Part shown: positions 37,062-45,578 of the stretch, piece after piece | How positions within the stretch are numbered: position 1 is the stretch's first letter | How the letters are laid out: each line of letters begins with the position of its first letter | DNA from: a bacterium | GTDB taxonomy: Bacteria > Armatimonadota > UBA5829 | Length of the DNA: 64,000 bases | Direction of reading: 5' to 3' | Assembly: GCA_021372295.1 (NCBI GenBank) | Contig: JAJFUS010000039.1 | Span: forward strand, 1 to 64,000 | Position numbers and translations under genes: made by a program | The notes under the pieces: model-generated | What the model was told of the DNA's origin: nothing | Databases searched by the model: none | Seen by the model: the letters and a program-made list of their open reading frames with translations, nothing else

Positions 37062-37085
37062 GTCCGACATGCTTGCGTGTCTGAC
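37062..37085. promoter_or_regulatory. probable operator of the GntR/LacI-type regulator
   Basis: An imperfect inverted repeat with 11-base arms and a TT centre (GTCCGACATGC and GCGTGTCTGAC, 9 of 11 positions symmetric). It begins at the expected transcription start of the regulator gene, seven bases after its -10 box, a position where a bound repressor blocks transcription. A second, shorter palindrome, AAACC-CAA-GGTTT, lies at about 37035-37047. Confidence 0.5.
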
Positions 37086-37091
37086 CACTGG

Positions 37092-37120
37092 AGTGTAACA
37101 CCATAATTGGCGTTTGTCAA
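37092..37120 (-). promoter_or_regulatory. promoter of the GntR/LacI-type regulator
   Basis: A perfect TTGACA (37115-37120), a 17-base spacer and TACACT (37092-37097) on the minus strand. The start point falls near 37085, at the edge of the operator-like palindrome. The leader is about 115 bases long. Confidence 0.75.
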
Positions 37121-37280
37121 CGGGATATTTAGTGCCCTGTAAAAAAAGTCTGATCAGCTGTTAAACATCAACTTGTAAGACGTATGAATTGAAAACCGGC
37201 ATCGACAGCGAGTATCGTCAGATGTTTAGCTGTGACAACAGCCAATCGCCTAGGGATTCTCTACTGCCCTCGGCAATATG

Positions 37281-37317
37281 CAAAAAAGGCCGACCCGAAT
37301 GGGTCGACCTTTTTTTG
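37281..37317 (-). terminator. bidirectional intrinsic terminator
   Basis: AGGCCGACCC (37287-37296) and GGGTCGACCT (37301-37310) form a stem with a GAAT loop and one C-A mismatch. A-tract (37282-37287) and T-tract (37310-37316) flank it, so it can stop transcription in both directions. It ends the minus-strand zinc-ribbon gene. Confidence 0.85.
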
Positions 37318-37351
37318 TCGATCAACTATCAAAGCCGCGGCCACGGCGCAC

Positions 37352-37648
37352 TTATTCCCGGCTTGTAAACAGCCTCTTCAGGTTCCCCCAGAAGTCATGC
37401 AAAAACCCCGGTCTGGGGAGAGCGCTCGGCAGTATTTCTTCTTCGAAAAGCGAATCGTCTATGCTGCCGTATTGCGTCTGCACTGTCTGCATGGCGTCCC
37501 TCACCGACTCATTATCAGTGTGAAATTGCCCAGTCCAGCCGCAAACGAAGCACTCATTGTTTTTCACCGGGTTCAGCGCGCCACAGAGGTCACAGACTTT
37601 GAAGTCCCTCTCGGTATACTTGTCGGAACCTCGCTCATACCACTCCAT
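37352..37648 (-). CDS. small zinc-ribbon protein
   Basis: A 98-residue protein with one four-cysteine ribbon, C-D-L-C then C-F-V-C-G-W, between residues 19 and 37, and an acidic middle and basic C-terminus (L-K-R-L-F-T-S-R-E). The start chosen is ATG 37646-37648 with GAGGG eight bases upstream; a start nine codons earlier lacks a site. It follows the helicase gene by 60 bases and ends at a strong terminator, so the two probably share a transcript. Function unknown. Confidence 0.65.
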   Translation of the reverse strand: MEWYERGSDKYTERDFKVCDLCGALNPVKNNECFVCGWTGQFHTDNESVRDAMQTVQTQYGSIDDSLFEEEILPSALPRPGFLHDFWGNLKRLFTSRE

Positions 37649-37708
37649 GATCTCAACCCTCTTTGCGCGCTGCATTACATATTTATTGTCCCCGTGGTGA
37701 AATCAACG

Positions 37709-39871
37709 TCAAACCTTGCGCAGCTTGGCAAGCGATACCATTAGCTTTTTGATCCCGCAATTGTCGAATACCACCGTTACTTGTTCGTCATCACCGGTGT
37801 TAGTCGAATTCAGAACGATCCCCGGCCCGAACGTGTCATGTTCGACCTTCGTCGCCGGTTTGAACGTAGCCGGGCTGGCCGAGCGAGTAGGACGGAAGTT
37901 CGACCGCCAACTCGTATCGGCAGCTTTGCGCTTGCTCGGGAGTTTTTCCGAGAAAAGCTCTTCCGGGATTTCCGATATGAACCGCGATATGTCCGAGCGC
38001 TGAATCTGACCCATGATCATCCTCTGATGAGCGAAGCTGAACTTGAGTTCCTCGCGCGCACGGGTCATCCCCACATAGCAGAGCCGGCGTTCTTCTTCAA
38101 GCTCCTCGCGGTCGTCAGCCGAACGCCGGTGCGGGAATATGCCCTCCTCCATACCCGCCATAAAGACCACTGGGAACTCCAGCCCCTTGGCGGCATGCAG
38201 GGTCATCATGGTAATGGCATTGCCAGACTCGTCGTAAGTGTCGATATCGGAAATAAGCGCGACATTCTCCAGAAACGCTCGCAGGCTGTGATCCTCATTG
38301 CCGATCTCGAACTGTTCGGTGACAGAGAGCAGCTCCTCGACATTTTCCAGCCGCGACTGGTTCTCCATCGTGTTTTCGACCTTGAGCGCCTCGACATAAC
38401 CCGACAGCAGCAGAATTTCCTCAGTGAGCTTTCGCACCGGGACGGTATCGACCATCTCATGCAGGTGATGGATCATCTCACCGAACTTGGAGATCGCTGT
38501 CATAGCTTTTTTGGAGATGTCGGCCGCTTCATTCACGCGGCGAATGGCTTCGTATAGAGTAATCTGCTCGGATATCGCGAACATCTCCAGCCGCGAGAGC
38601 GATGTCTGCCCGATCCCGCGAGCAGGGACGTTGATAACGCGCCTCAGGCTAACGGTCTCGTAAGGGTTTATCGCGAGCCGCAAGTACGCGAGGATGTCCT
38701 TAATCTCTCTGCGCTCATAGAACCGCACCGATCCGACCAGCCTGTAGGGAATACGCCTGTTAATCATCGCCTCTTCAAAGACACGCGACTGCGCATTCAT
38801 GCGATATAGGATCGCGATGTCTGAGTATTCGCGCTTTCCGCCGAATGAGACCATATCCTCAATTTCTCGGGCGATATTGGCGGCCTCGTCCATGTCGTTT
38901 GCGGACTCGATTATGTCGATATCGCAGCCCTCGTCGTTTTCCGTCCAAAGCTTCTTATTGGCGCGATCCCTGTTGCGCTTCACGACATGATGTGCGGCTT
39001 CCAGAATTTTCTTGGTGGAACGATAATTCTGTTCGAGCTTATAGACCGTGGCATCCGGGTAATCGGTCTCGAATTGGAGGATAATCCCGACGTCCGCGCC
39101 TCGCCATCGGTATATGGACTGGTCATCATCGCCGACACAGAAAATATTGTTATGCTTCGCCGCGAGGGTCTTCACGAGCTGATATTGCGAGTAATTGATG
39201 TCCTGATACTCGTCGACCAGGACATATTTGAACCTGTCCTGATAGTGCTCCAACACGGCGGGACGATTTCTGAGCAGGATAACGGCGTACATAATGAGAT
39301 CATCGAAGTCGAGCGCGTGGTTCTGCGCCAGCTTCTGCTGATAGACCTTGTAGACCTTTTCGGCAACGCCCTCGGTGCGGCCGACGTATCTCTTGCCGAA
39401 CTCATCCGGCAGCACGACTTGCTCTTTGGCTCGCGAAATCAGATTGAGGATTTCGCGCGGCTGGTAGCGCTTAGGATCGAGCTTGAGGCTTTCCATCGTC
39501 TCACGTATGAGGGCCATCTGGTCGCCATCGTCGAAGATCGTAAAGTTGCGGTCGAGGCCGATCTCTTCGCCTTTTTCGCGCAGAATTCGAGCGCAGATGC
39601 CATGAAACGTTCCTGCCCACATACGGGTCGCGTTCTCGCCGAGTAACGCCTCAATACGCTGTTTCATCTCGTTTGCAGCCTTGTTGGTAAACGTAACCGC
39701 AAGGATGTTCCATGGCTTGACGCCGTACCTCTTAATCAGGTTTGCTATTCGGAATGTCAGTACGCGAGTCTTGCCGCTGCCCGCTCCCGCGAAGACGAGC
39801 ACCGGGCCATCTTTATGCTCGACGGCGGCGCGTTGCTGTTGGTTTAGTGAGTCGAGAATTGTTGTTTCCAT
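37709..39871 (-). CDS. UvrD/PcrA-type ATP-dependent DNA helicase
   Basis: A 720-residue superfamily 1A helicase that unwinds 3'-5' in excision repair and clears recombination intermediates. The motifs are all in place: Q-motif L-N-x-x-Q-x-x-A, Walker A A-G-A-G-S-G-K-T-R, D-E-Y-Q-D-I-N, G-D-D-D-Q-S-I-Y-R-W-R-G-A, Q-N-Y-R-S, and T-L-H-A-A-K-G-L-E-F. A C-terminal tail of about 50 residues (H-D-T-F-G-P-G-I-V) is a Tudor-like polymerase-binding end, as in PcrA. The frame is open 33 codons upstream, but METTILDSLNQQQ at 39871 fits the family. The real message probably starts two or three bases before it. Confidence 0.95.
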   Translation of the reverse strand: METTILDSLNQQQRAAVEHKDGPVLVFAGAGSGKTRVLTFRIANLIKRYGVKPWNILAVTFTNKAANEMKQRIEALLGENATRMWAGTFHGICARILREKGEEIGLDRNFTIFDDGDQMALIRETMESLKLDPKRYQPREILNLISRAKEQVVLPDEFGKRYVGRTEGVAEKVYKVYQQKLAQNHALDFDDLIMYAVILLRNRPAVLEHYQDRFKYVLVDEYQDINYSQYQLVKTLAAKHNNIFCVGDDDQSIYRWRGADVGIILQFETDYPDATVYKLEQNYRSTKKILEAAHHVVKRNRDRANKKLWTENDEGCDIDIIESANDMDEAANIAREIEDMVSFGGKREYSDIAILYRMNAQSRVFEEAMINRRIPYRLVGSVRFYERREIKDILAYLRLAINPYETVSLRRVINVPARGIGQTSLSRLEMFAISEQITLYEAIRRVNEAADISKKAMTAISKFGEMIHHLHEMVDTVPVRKLTEEILLLSGYVEALKVENTMENQSRLENVEELLSVTEQFEIGNEDHSLRAFLENVALISDIDTYDESGNAITMMTLHAAKGLEFPVVFMAGMEEGIFPHRRSADDREELEEERRLCYVGMTRAREELKFSFAHQRMIMGQIQRSDISRFISEIPEELFSEKLPSKRKAADTSWRSNFRPTRSASPATFKPATKVEHDTFGPGIVLNSTNTGDDEQVTVVFDNCGIKKLMVSLAKLRKV

Positions 39872-39880
39872 ACGGACTAT

Positions 39881-39889
39881 ATTATACCA
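39881..39889 (-). promoter_or_regulatory. extended -10 promoter of the helicase gene
   Basis: TGGTATAAT on the minus strand is a perfect -10 hexamer with the TGn extension. No good -35 box is seen. The helicase ATG is nine bases after it, leaving a leader of two or three bases and no ribosome-binding site. Confidence 0.6.
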
Positions 39890-40177
39890 GAGAAGTGAGA
39901 AATATGGGGGTGACTGCATACTTATATGATGCACGTCCGTTGCACAACAATTGGCATAATGATGTCGCATAGGTTTTAATAATGTAAATTATGGACATAA
40001 TAAATATGGATGTGCTGCTTCACCACTGCGGATGAAACGCAACACGTAGTCTTGAATTCGGCTATTGCGGATCCGGAGCAACAGGCAACGGAACTAATGA
40101 AAATAGCAAGCGCAGCGGCGACATTTATAAGGTTATATGCCTTCTGCTCTCCGCTATTTTCGAGAGGAGGCGGCATT

Positions 40178-40414
40178 ATGAAGACAGTTAGAGAGGAAGC
40201 AATCATACAGCTCGTACAGCAGCGGCTAAACCAAAATAAACTCACCAGCGGAGAGACGATATATGTAACGTTTCAAAATGGTGATGTGCTATTGGTTGGC
40301 TGGTGTGACTACGAAGAGCAAAAAATTGCCGCCGAGCGCATAGTGTCGGGGACGTACGGGGTTGTACGAGTGGTCTCGCAACTAAAAATACGCAGGTTGA
40401 AGCAATCAATTTGA
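40178..40414 (+). CDS. BON-domain-like small protein
   Basis: A 78-residue protein: a short helix (R-E-E-A-I-I-Q-L-V-Q-Q-R-L), then V-T-F-Q-N-G-D-V-L-L-V-G-W, an amphipathic helix, and Y-G-V-V-R-V-V-S-Q-L-K-I. This order matches the BON fold, which is thought to bind membranes or ligands. No signal peptide is present in this form. The ATG at 40178 has GAGGAGG seven to eight bases upstream; the frame is open further but without a site. It converges on the M48 protease gene and their ends overlap by nine bases. Confidence 0.65.
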   Translation: MKTVREEAIIQLVQQRLNQNKLTSGETIYVTFQNGDVLLVGWCDYEEQKIAAERIVSGTYGVVRVVSQLKIRRLKQSI

Positions 40415-41602
40415 AGTTGCGACCATGGGCTGGCGGGTGGCAATGCATTCGTTGGACAGCCAGTCGGCCCATGCTGCGCGTTTCAAAGCCGACCGGGCTT
40501 CTGCAAGAATAGTTTGGTCGGCTTTTTTCTGTATCTTGACGTCTTCGGGCTCCACCTTGAATATCTCGACATTCCCAGCCACCAGACATGAAGATGCCGT
40601 GTTTTCAGCGATGTCTCGCGCTGTAATGCCGGAATCCAGCATATTGTTGATGCGTTTTGCTATTTCTTCGGCACGCTGCTTGGATGTGGGACCATCGGAT
40701 AGAGACGCCGGAATACAGACGTCTCTATCACATATAACTACCTTGTATTGGTCACTATTATCTTCTGCTGGGGTTGCCTTGGCGTAAGCTACACCGCGTA
40801 GTTGCCGAACGTTCGGCGACAGGCCTTCGGCAATCATTGCATCGACAACCGCGTCTACTCTGCGGAACGGCGACGGATGGGTCTGATAGATTCCCAACGG
40901 CAGGGTCGGGTTTTCGGCATGCTTTTCTTCGAGCTTTTTCATGAACGCCATGAGTCCCTCGGCCTTATATGTAGACTTCGCAAGATATGCCACTGCGGTT
41001 CGGTCGGCGTCACGCTCGGCTTCCATAGTCCGACCGCTCGTGGTTCCCACTTGCATCATTTGTGCCCCCATGAGAAGGTTGTTGAGGTCTCGGTTTCTCA
41101 CCTTTCCAAATATGCCCGCGAGTGCCACAAGAGCCACAAGTTTGTTCATTTTCGATTGTTCGCGCATCAGTCTGGACGTATGATGATGAGCTATATGCGC
41201 CACCTCATGCGCAAGGACTCCGGCCAGTTCATCGTCGGATTGTACCATCTCAAGCAGACCGGTATTTACATAAATGTAGCCGCCCGGCAGCGCAAACGCA
41301 TTGACATCTTTGCTATCCACTACTTTGAACTTGTAATTGAAGTCGTATATCTTAGACTCACCGTAAGAGGCATTAACCTCGTGCTCTTTAGCTATTTTTG
41401 CGATTGCCTGACCTACGCGCTCGACTCTCTCGGTGAAGGCGGGATCGTTGATGATAGTCAGTTCTTTTTCGATACTCTCGGCGTATTCGCGTCCGGCTTT
41501 TTCTTCGTCTTTCTGGCTGGCGGCCAGGACAGGATATATTGCCCCAAACAGAATCGCCGCGAAGCACAGGATCAGCGCATGGACTCGTCTTGCGTTTGTC
41601 AT
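40406..41602 (-). CDS. M48-family zinc metalloprotease, exported
   Basis: A 398-residue protein with a signal peptide at residues 1-28 (A-L-I-L-C-F-A-A-I-L-F). The M48 zinc site H-E-V-A-H-I-A-H-H lies near residues 131-139, with the third ligand glutamate in the later M-E-A-E-R-D-A-D segment. Members such as BepA and LoiP degrade or help fold misassembled envelope proteins. The C-terminal 120 residues after the protease domain are not conserved in a way I can place. GAGGTGG lies upstream of the ATG. It converges with the BON-like gene, a domain often found with envelope-stress functions. Confidence 0.88.
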   Translation of the reverse strand: MTNARRVHALILCFAAILFGAIYPVLAASQKDEEKAGREYAESIEKELTIINDPAFTERVERVGQAIAKIAKEHEVNASYGESKIYDFNYKFKVVDSKDVNAFALPGGYIYVNTGLLEMVQSDDELAGVLAHEVAHIAHHHTSRLMREQSKMNKLVALVALAGIFGKVRNRDLNNLLMGAQMMQVGTTSGRTMEAERDADRTAVAYLAKSTYKAEGLMAFMKKLEEKHAENPTLPLGIYQTHPSPFRRVDAVVDAMIAEGLSPNVRQLRGVAYAKATPAEDNSDQYKVVICDRDVCIPASLSDGPTSKQRAEEIAKRINNMLDSGITARDIAENTASSCLVAGNVEIFKVEPEDVKIQKKADQTILAEARSALKRAAWADWLSNECIATRQPMVATSN

Positions 41603-41769
41603 GGTGAATCCACCTCGGATGCGGCTTCGATGTCTTTACTTGAGAAGGGTTACCCCCTGTGCGCGATGCCCGAAACATCGCTTTGGACTTGCAATTTGCC
41701 ACTAAAGGCCCGAGACAAAAGGACACATAATGTAAATAGATGATTGCCGATGCATGGAGGTTATACTAA

Positions 41770-42156
41770 GTGAAAAGGAAACGAGACATATCTACACCGT
41801 GCGTCGTAAGAGCATCTGAAGGCAATCTTCGTGAATGCAGGATAATGGAGCCGGTACGTAAATTGATGGCATTGGGTTCGTCAATTAATTCGACCGAACA
41901 CTTCGATATATGTCAACCGGTTATGCAGGCTATATGCGAATATGCCCGGCTGGACTCTTGTGAAATGGACGGAGTGGAAGCGGTCACCGGCGAATTGGAA
42001 GCCACTATTAAGGTCATAGAGGACCAACTGCGTGGCATCGAAATGGAATCCGAAATGTTGAAACTTAGGAAGCGCGCCTTAAAGCGCAGATTGCAGGTAT
42101 TGGGTAAGTTGGCAAATTCATTGAAGTCGACAAGCGACAATCCGATGACGGCCTGA
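41770..42156 (+). CDS. small coiled-coil protein of unknown function
   Basis: A 128-residue protein starting at GTG with GGAGG nine bases upstream. The C-terminal half is a charged heptad-like helix (E-L-E-A-T-I-K-V-I-E-D-Q-L ... K-R-A-L-K-R-R-L-Q-V-L) that should form a coiled coil. No domain was recognised and there is no signal peptide. It diverges from the M48 gene and is the last ordinary gene before the debris that opens the accessory island. Confidence 0.5.
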   Translation: MKRKRDISTPCVVRASEGNLRECRIMEPVRKLMALGSSINSTEHFDICQPVMQAICEYARLDSCEMDGVEAVTGELEATIKVIEDQLRGIEMESEMLKLRKRALKRRLQVLGKLANSLKSTSDNPMTA

Positions 42157-42280
42157 CAAGCCCTCAACGGGGGCTGCCAATCTGTTTCGATTGGAAACCG
42201 GTCTTGTTGTGAGCAATAGTCTTTCGTCAACAGACAAACGGTTTCTCACGAGACTATTTCCTGCTCTCCTTTCTTCAATA

Positions 42281-42313
42281 GGGGGCATCGAACGACAGTG
42301 GTTCGGTGCCCCC
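42281..42313. other. strong 13-bp hairpin in intergenic DNA
   Basis: GGGGGCATCGAAC (42281-42293) pairs with GTTCGGTGCCCCC (42301-42313) over 13 bp, with one G-T, around a 7-base loop. It is followed by AAAAA on the plus strand, so it is not a standard terminator for the gene at 41770, and there is no T-run for the minus direction. It may be a repeat element or the end of a lost mobile element. Confidence 0.55.
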
Positions 42314-42437
42314 AAAAACGTACGGCAATCTGCCCAACCCTACGCCTGGCATAAATGTTGTGTGAATAATTATGGTCATGAAACTTATCTAAACCCTAGG
42401 CCAATGCACTGTTTTAATATGAGCCCCTCGTATAATA

Positions 42438-42484
42438 CTAACCGTTCGGTTACTGTGCTTTGCTGACATTGACCGAACAGTTAG
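42438..42484. promoter_or_regulatory. pair of TetR-type operator-like palindromes without a regulator gene
   Basis: TAACCG-TT-CGGTTA (42439-42452) is a perfect 14-base palindrome directly after TATAATA. About 20 bases further, TTGACCGAACAGTTAG carries a second near-copy of ACCGnnCGGT. Such paired sites around a promoter are typical of TetR/AcrR-family autoregulation, but no regulator gene is present in the flanks. This is probably a relic of a deleted regulator or of inserted DNA. Confidence 0.4.
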
Positions 42485-42609
42485 CTCCTGTCAAAATAGC
42501 AAAGAGCTATCAGGAATAGCTGTTTGCCCTTGCGGCTTTGACCGTTCCTGACAGAGTGCCACCTCTGTTCTTTTATCACTTCTGATATCCGAGATGAGCG
42601 GCCAGCCTT

Positions 42610-42790
42610 GCTTACAAGCCATCTGGTTTCGACAAGCTCGTCGAAAAGATCAACTTGGTAACAGCTAAACTCGAAATAACTCAAGTCGAGATCGGGATGG
42701 AAGCCACCGGCAACCTCTGGATGCAGTTGCTCGAAACACTTCGCGGCCATTCAAAGGCTCAAGAACCCGCAGCGTGCCCAAGACGCCATT
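42610..42790 (+). pseudogene. IS110-type transposase fragment
   Basis: In the frame of 42610 the translation includes V-E-K-I-N-L-V-T-A-K-L-E-I-T-Q, followed by V-E-I-G-M-E-A-T-G-N-L-W-M-Q-L-L-E-T-L-R. The G-M-E-A-T-G-x-x-W block is the DEDD-domain signature of IS110-family transposases. Only about 45 to 60 residues of an enzyme of some 340 to 400 residues remain; the frame dissolves on both sides. It marks past mobile-element activity at the left edge of the island. Confidence 0.6.
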
Positions 42791-42894
42791 TGAAACGCGG
42801 AATCTACAGGAACAAAATGCCATTACAGATGATTGAGGCAGCCAATACATAATTAATCTCGTAATACTGAATTCTCTCCTAGACTGTGTCATCG

Positions 42895-42923
42895 TTGACA
42901 ACTATATGTAAGCTTGATATACT
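42895..42923 (+). promoter_or_regulatory. strong promoter at the left edge of the island
   Basis: A perfect TTGACA (42895-42900), a 17-base spacer and TATACT (42918-42923). The start point near 42930 would read into the small frame at 43031 and then the radical-SAM gene at 43410. Confidence 0.7.
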
Positions 42924-43030
42924 GCTGTAAACTTGTGTTGTGTGTAATGAGTGCGTCGCGATTAGATTGGGTCGAAAGCAAGAGCACGCTGGAATTGATG
43001 TCGATATATTCGAGTTAGCAGTCCACATGT

Positions 43031-43303
43031 ATGGTGGTAAAACGAATTGATGAGCGCAAAAACAACACATTGTTGTCGAGTATTGCGCATCATTTATTAT
43101 TGGTGGTTCGAGAAATGAATGATGCTTCAATTAGGCAAGATGCAACGAAAATACGTCGTTACGTGGTAGCTGTATTAGTGTTGACATTAGTGGTTTACGG
43201 AAGAGTTAGTCTATTTGACATGTCGTTCTCTAAAAATGAAAGTGCGAAATTCTCTTTGCCAATAACGGCTGCACTGCACAGGCCAACTTTACCCGAACGT
43301 TAA
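43031..43303 (+). CDS. doubtful small membrane protein
   Basis: A possible 90-residue protein with one membrane-like segment (R-Y-V-V-A-V-L-V-L-T-L-V-V-Y-G) near residue 48 and a basic N-terminal half. It lies about 100 bases downstream of a strong promoter and before the first radical-SAM gene, but has no ribosome-binding site at its first ATG and matches no family I know. An inner ATG at residue 33 would leave a 58-residue protein with the membrane segment near its start. It may be non-coding leader. Confidence 0.25.
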   Translation: MVVKRIDERKNNTLLSSIAHHLLLVVREMNDASIRQDATKIRRYVVAVLVLTLVVYGRVSLFDMSFSKNESAKFSLPITAALHRPTLPER

Positions 43304-43379
43304 TATCAAAGCATCCCGTCAGCTGAGGTTGGTTTCGTTGGCATAGACTACGATGAATGCCGAACCAACAGTGAGGCGC

Positions 43380-45219
43380 TGCAGATTAGAAAATGAGGAA
43401 CTAAAGAGAATGAATATGAAGACGGAATCGCCGCGCATTTTGCTGTTTGTGCCGCCTTTTGAGGCGGTAATATTTCCGAGCCTGGCCGTGCATCAACTTG
43501 AAGCCCAACTTCGAGCCGATGGTTTATCGTGCGACATATGCTACAGCAATGCTCTTTATGCCTCTATGATCGGCTTTGACCTCTACCACAAGATCAGTTG
43601 GAGATCACCTCTCTCTCTGCTTGGGGACCGTATCTTTGCAGCCTACCTGGAACGCGCCGGCCATCCAGGAGTCCGTCCGGGGCAGCAGGCAAATCTGCTC
43701 AGCCGAATGGAAGCTGACTCGGACGATCCGTTGGCGGGCCCCGAAGGGCTAATGCAGTGCTTTACTCCCGAAGCTGAGATGGATTTTCGTTCTGCGCTGG
43801 AATTAGTGCTGCTGGAGCGCGAATACGATATCGTTGGCATTACATGCGGATGTATGCAACTATGCGCGACAGAATATCATGCGTCCATCGTAAAGGATTT
43901 GGCGCCCAATTGCACGATTGTCATCGGTGGGGCCAATTGCGACGGTGAAATGGCCGAAGGTATCTTGAGCTTCACGAGGTACATAGATCACATCTTTTCG
44001 GGAGAGGCCGACTACGCGTTCACCGAGTTCTGTCTGAACTTTCCATATTCCAAGGATGCCGGCTCAATTATTCGTTGTGATCCAGTGGAAGACCTCTCTA
44101 AATTGCAGCCTCCAGACTTTTCCGCATACTACAGCGAAGTAGCTAAATGCGGTTATCCGTATCTCAGCACCGCGTATGTGCCCTACCAGAGCTCGCGCGG
44201 CTGTTGGTGGGGACAGAAATCGCAATGCGTCTTTTGTGGTCTAAACGGTGCGAACATTCGCTACCGAACAAAACCAGTCGACAAATTGCTGAGCGAACTG
44301 CCGCCGATCTTGCAGCGTCACACTTCTCGCAACCTCATGATGGTTGACTGTATCATGCCCAATAACTATCTGACTGACTTATTGCCGAGAATTCGCGACG
44401 AAGTCGGCTACGTCAATATGTTCTACGAGACGAGGGCGAACTTAAAATTATCCGATCTGCTAACCATGAGGTCGTGCGGTTTCACGAGTTTTCAGCCGGG
44501 CATCGAGAGTCTGTCATCCAGTCTTCTCAAACGAATGCATAAAGGCGTATCTGGGGTCAATAACATACGGTTGCTTATCAACAGTAGGCGTGCCCGCATA
44601 TATCCTCTCTGGAGTATCCTGTTCGGATTTCCCGGTGATACTCGCGAAGATTATGCCGAGATGCTGCAAGCCGTTCCGTACCTGCTCCACTTAACGCCTC
44701 CCATGTCAGTCCAAATGGTATCGCTCGAACGTTTCAGTCCGCTCTTTAAGAATCCGAAAGAATTCAAGATTGAAAGCATTGAGCCGTATTCCAGCTATCA
44801 CAACATATTCTCAGATATCGTCAATATCGACAAGATTGGCTACCACCATACCGGTGTCTTTGAAAGCGAAGCATTGACCGACCTGGATCTTCGTCTCAGC
44901 ATTGCCTTAACATTTAATCAATGGAAAACGAAATGTCTGGGCCAAGATATGACATTGGAAATGATTCAAGCTGGGGAACTGGGTACGCTTGTAATCGATA
45001 CGCGGGGCACTATCAACGAATCGACGGAATTCTATCTCCCATCCGCAATCGCTGAACTCTGTTTCCTTATCGAGGATGGTTCCGTAAAGAGAGAGGATAT
45101 AGATCCTGACTCGCTGTCTCAGCTCATAGCGAAAGGATTGCTGCTTGATTATGAGGGAACACTCATAAACCTCGTTGTGAGGTACACCGGGGCGAAAACA
45201 GAGTGGCTATACCCCGATT
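43380..45219 (+). repeat. left copy of a 1.84-kb direct repeat (radical-SAM gene pair A)
   Basis: From CTGCAGATT before the gene to the segment ACAGAGTGGCTATACC near its end, this DNA is closely similar to 59029-60871, with long identical blocks (for example around the iron-sulfur motif). Similarity includes about 30 bases of the leader with the ribosome-binding site and stops shortly before the stop codons. The copies are in the same orientation, 15.6 kb apart, and enclose most of the island. Confidence 0.85.
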
Positions 45220-45278
45220 TATCACCGGAGCACAATGCGGTTACACCCGTCATGCCTGAGCAATATATATTTGGCTAA
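43410..45278 (+). CDS. cobalamin-binding radical-SAM RiPP maturase A1
   Basis: A 622-residue enzyme of the RiPP-maturation radical-SAM C-methyltransferase group. Residues 8-215 are a B12-binding Rossmann-type domain (L-L-F-V-P-P-F ... I-V-I-G-G-A-N-C-D-G-E-M). The iron-sulfur ligands are C265, C273 and C276 in G-C-W-W-G-Q-K-S-Q-C-V-F-C-G-L-N-G, the Cx7CxxC form typical of this group rather than CxxxCxxC. A TIM-barrel half and a C-terminal 150-residue domain follow. Related enzymes methylate unactivated carbons in peptides such as polytheonamides. The start at ATG 43410 matches the paralogue at 59061, with GAGG upstream; the open frame runs 19 codons further. Confidence 0.88.
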   Translation: MNMKTESPRILLFVPPFEAVIFPSLAVHQLEAQLRADGLSCDICYSNALYASMIGFDLYHKISWRSPLSLLGDRIFAAYLERAGHPGVRPGQQANLLSRMEADSDDPLAGPEGLMQCFTPEAEMDFRSALELVLLEREYDIVGITCGCMQLCATEYHASIVKDLAPNCTIVIGGANCDGEMAEGILSFTRYIDHIFSGEADYAFTEFCLNFPYSKDAGSIIRCDPVEDLSKLQPPDFSAYYSEVAKCGYPYLSTAYVPYQSSRGCWWGQKSQCVFCGLNGANIRYRTKPVDKLLSELPPILQRHTSRNLMMVDCIMPNNYLTDLLPRIRDEVGYVNMFYETRANLKLSDLLTMRSCGFTSFQPGIESLSSSLLKRMHKGVSGVNNIRLLINSRRARIYPLWSILFGFPGDTREDYAEMLQAVPYLLHLTPPMSVQMVSLERFSPLFKNPKEFKIESIEPYSSYHNIFSDIVNIDKIGYHHTGVFESEALTDLDLRLSIALTFNQWKTKCLGQDMTLEMIQAGELGTLVIDTRGTINESTEFYLPSAIAELCFLIEDGSVKREDIDPDSLSQLIAKGLLLDYEGTLINLVVRYTGAKTEWLYPDLSPEHNAVTPVMPEQYIFG

Positions 45279-45427
45279 TAATGTTTCCTGTAACGACTAA
45301 CTTCTTTCTGAAAAGTTGTCCAGCATAGTAAAATGGTGAACGATGAACCTGCTGCTTGGATGAAAAAGCACATTCGGAGAGAGAGTGGAATTCTGGCATT
45401 TGTAGACGCCTAGATGCAAAAAATTAC

Positions 45428-45456
45428 TTGACAATTCATAATAGACGGACAATAAT
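45428..45456 (+). promoter_or_regulatory. promoter before the DUF3887-like and SdpI-like genes
   Basis: A perfect TTGACA (45428-45433), a 17-base spacer and AATAAT (45451-45456). The start point near 45463 gives a leader of about 115 bases to the gene at 45579. The 300 bases between the radical-SAM gene and that gene hold nothing else I could recognise. Confidence 0.5.
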
Positions 45457-45578
45457 AAGTTGTCTGCAGGCTACATTGAATATGGTTGGGACAATTGTTA
45501 GCTTGCTTTGTAGCTATGTTGACGCTGCGGCGTCTGATACAAGTTATACTAGCGAAAGGACAAAGATGGGAAAGAACA

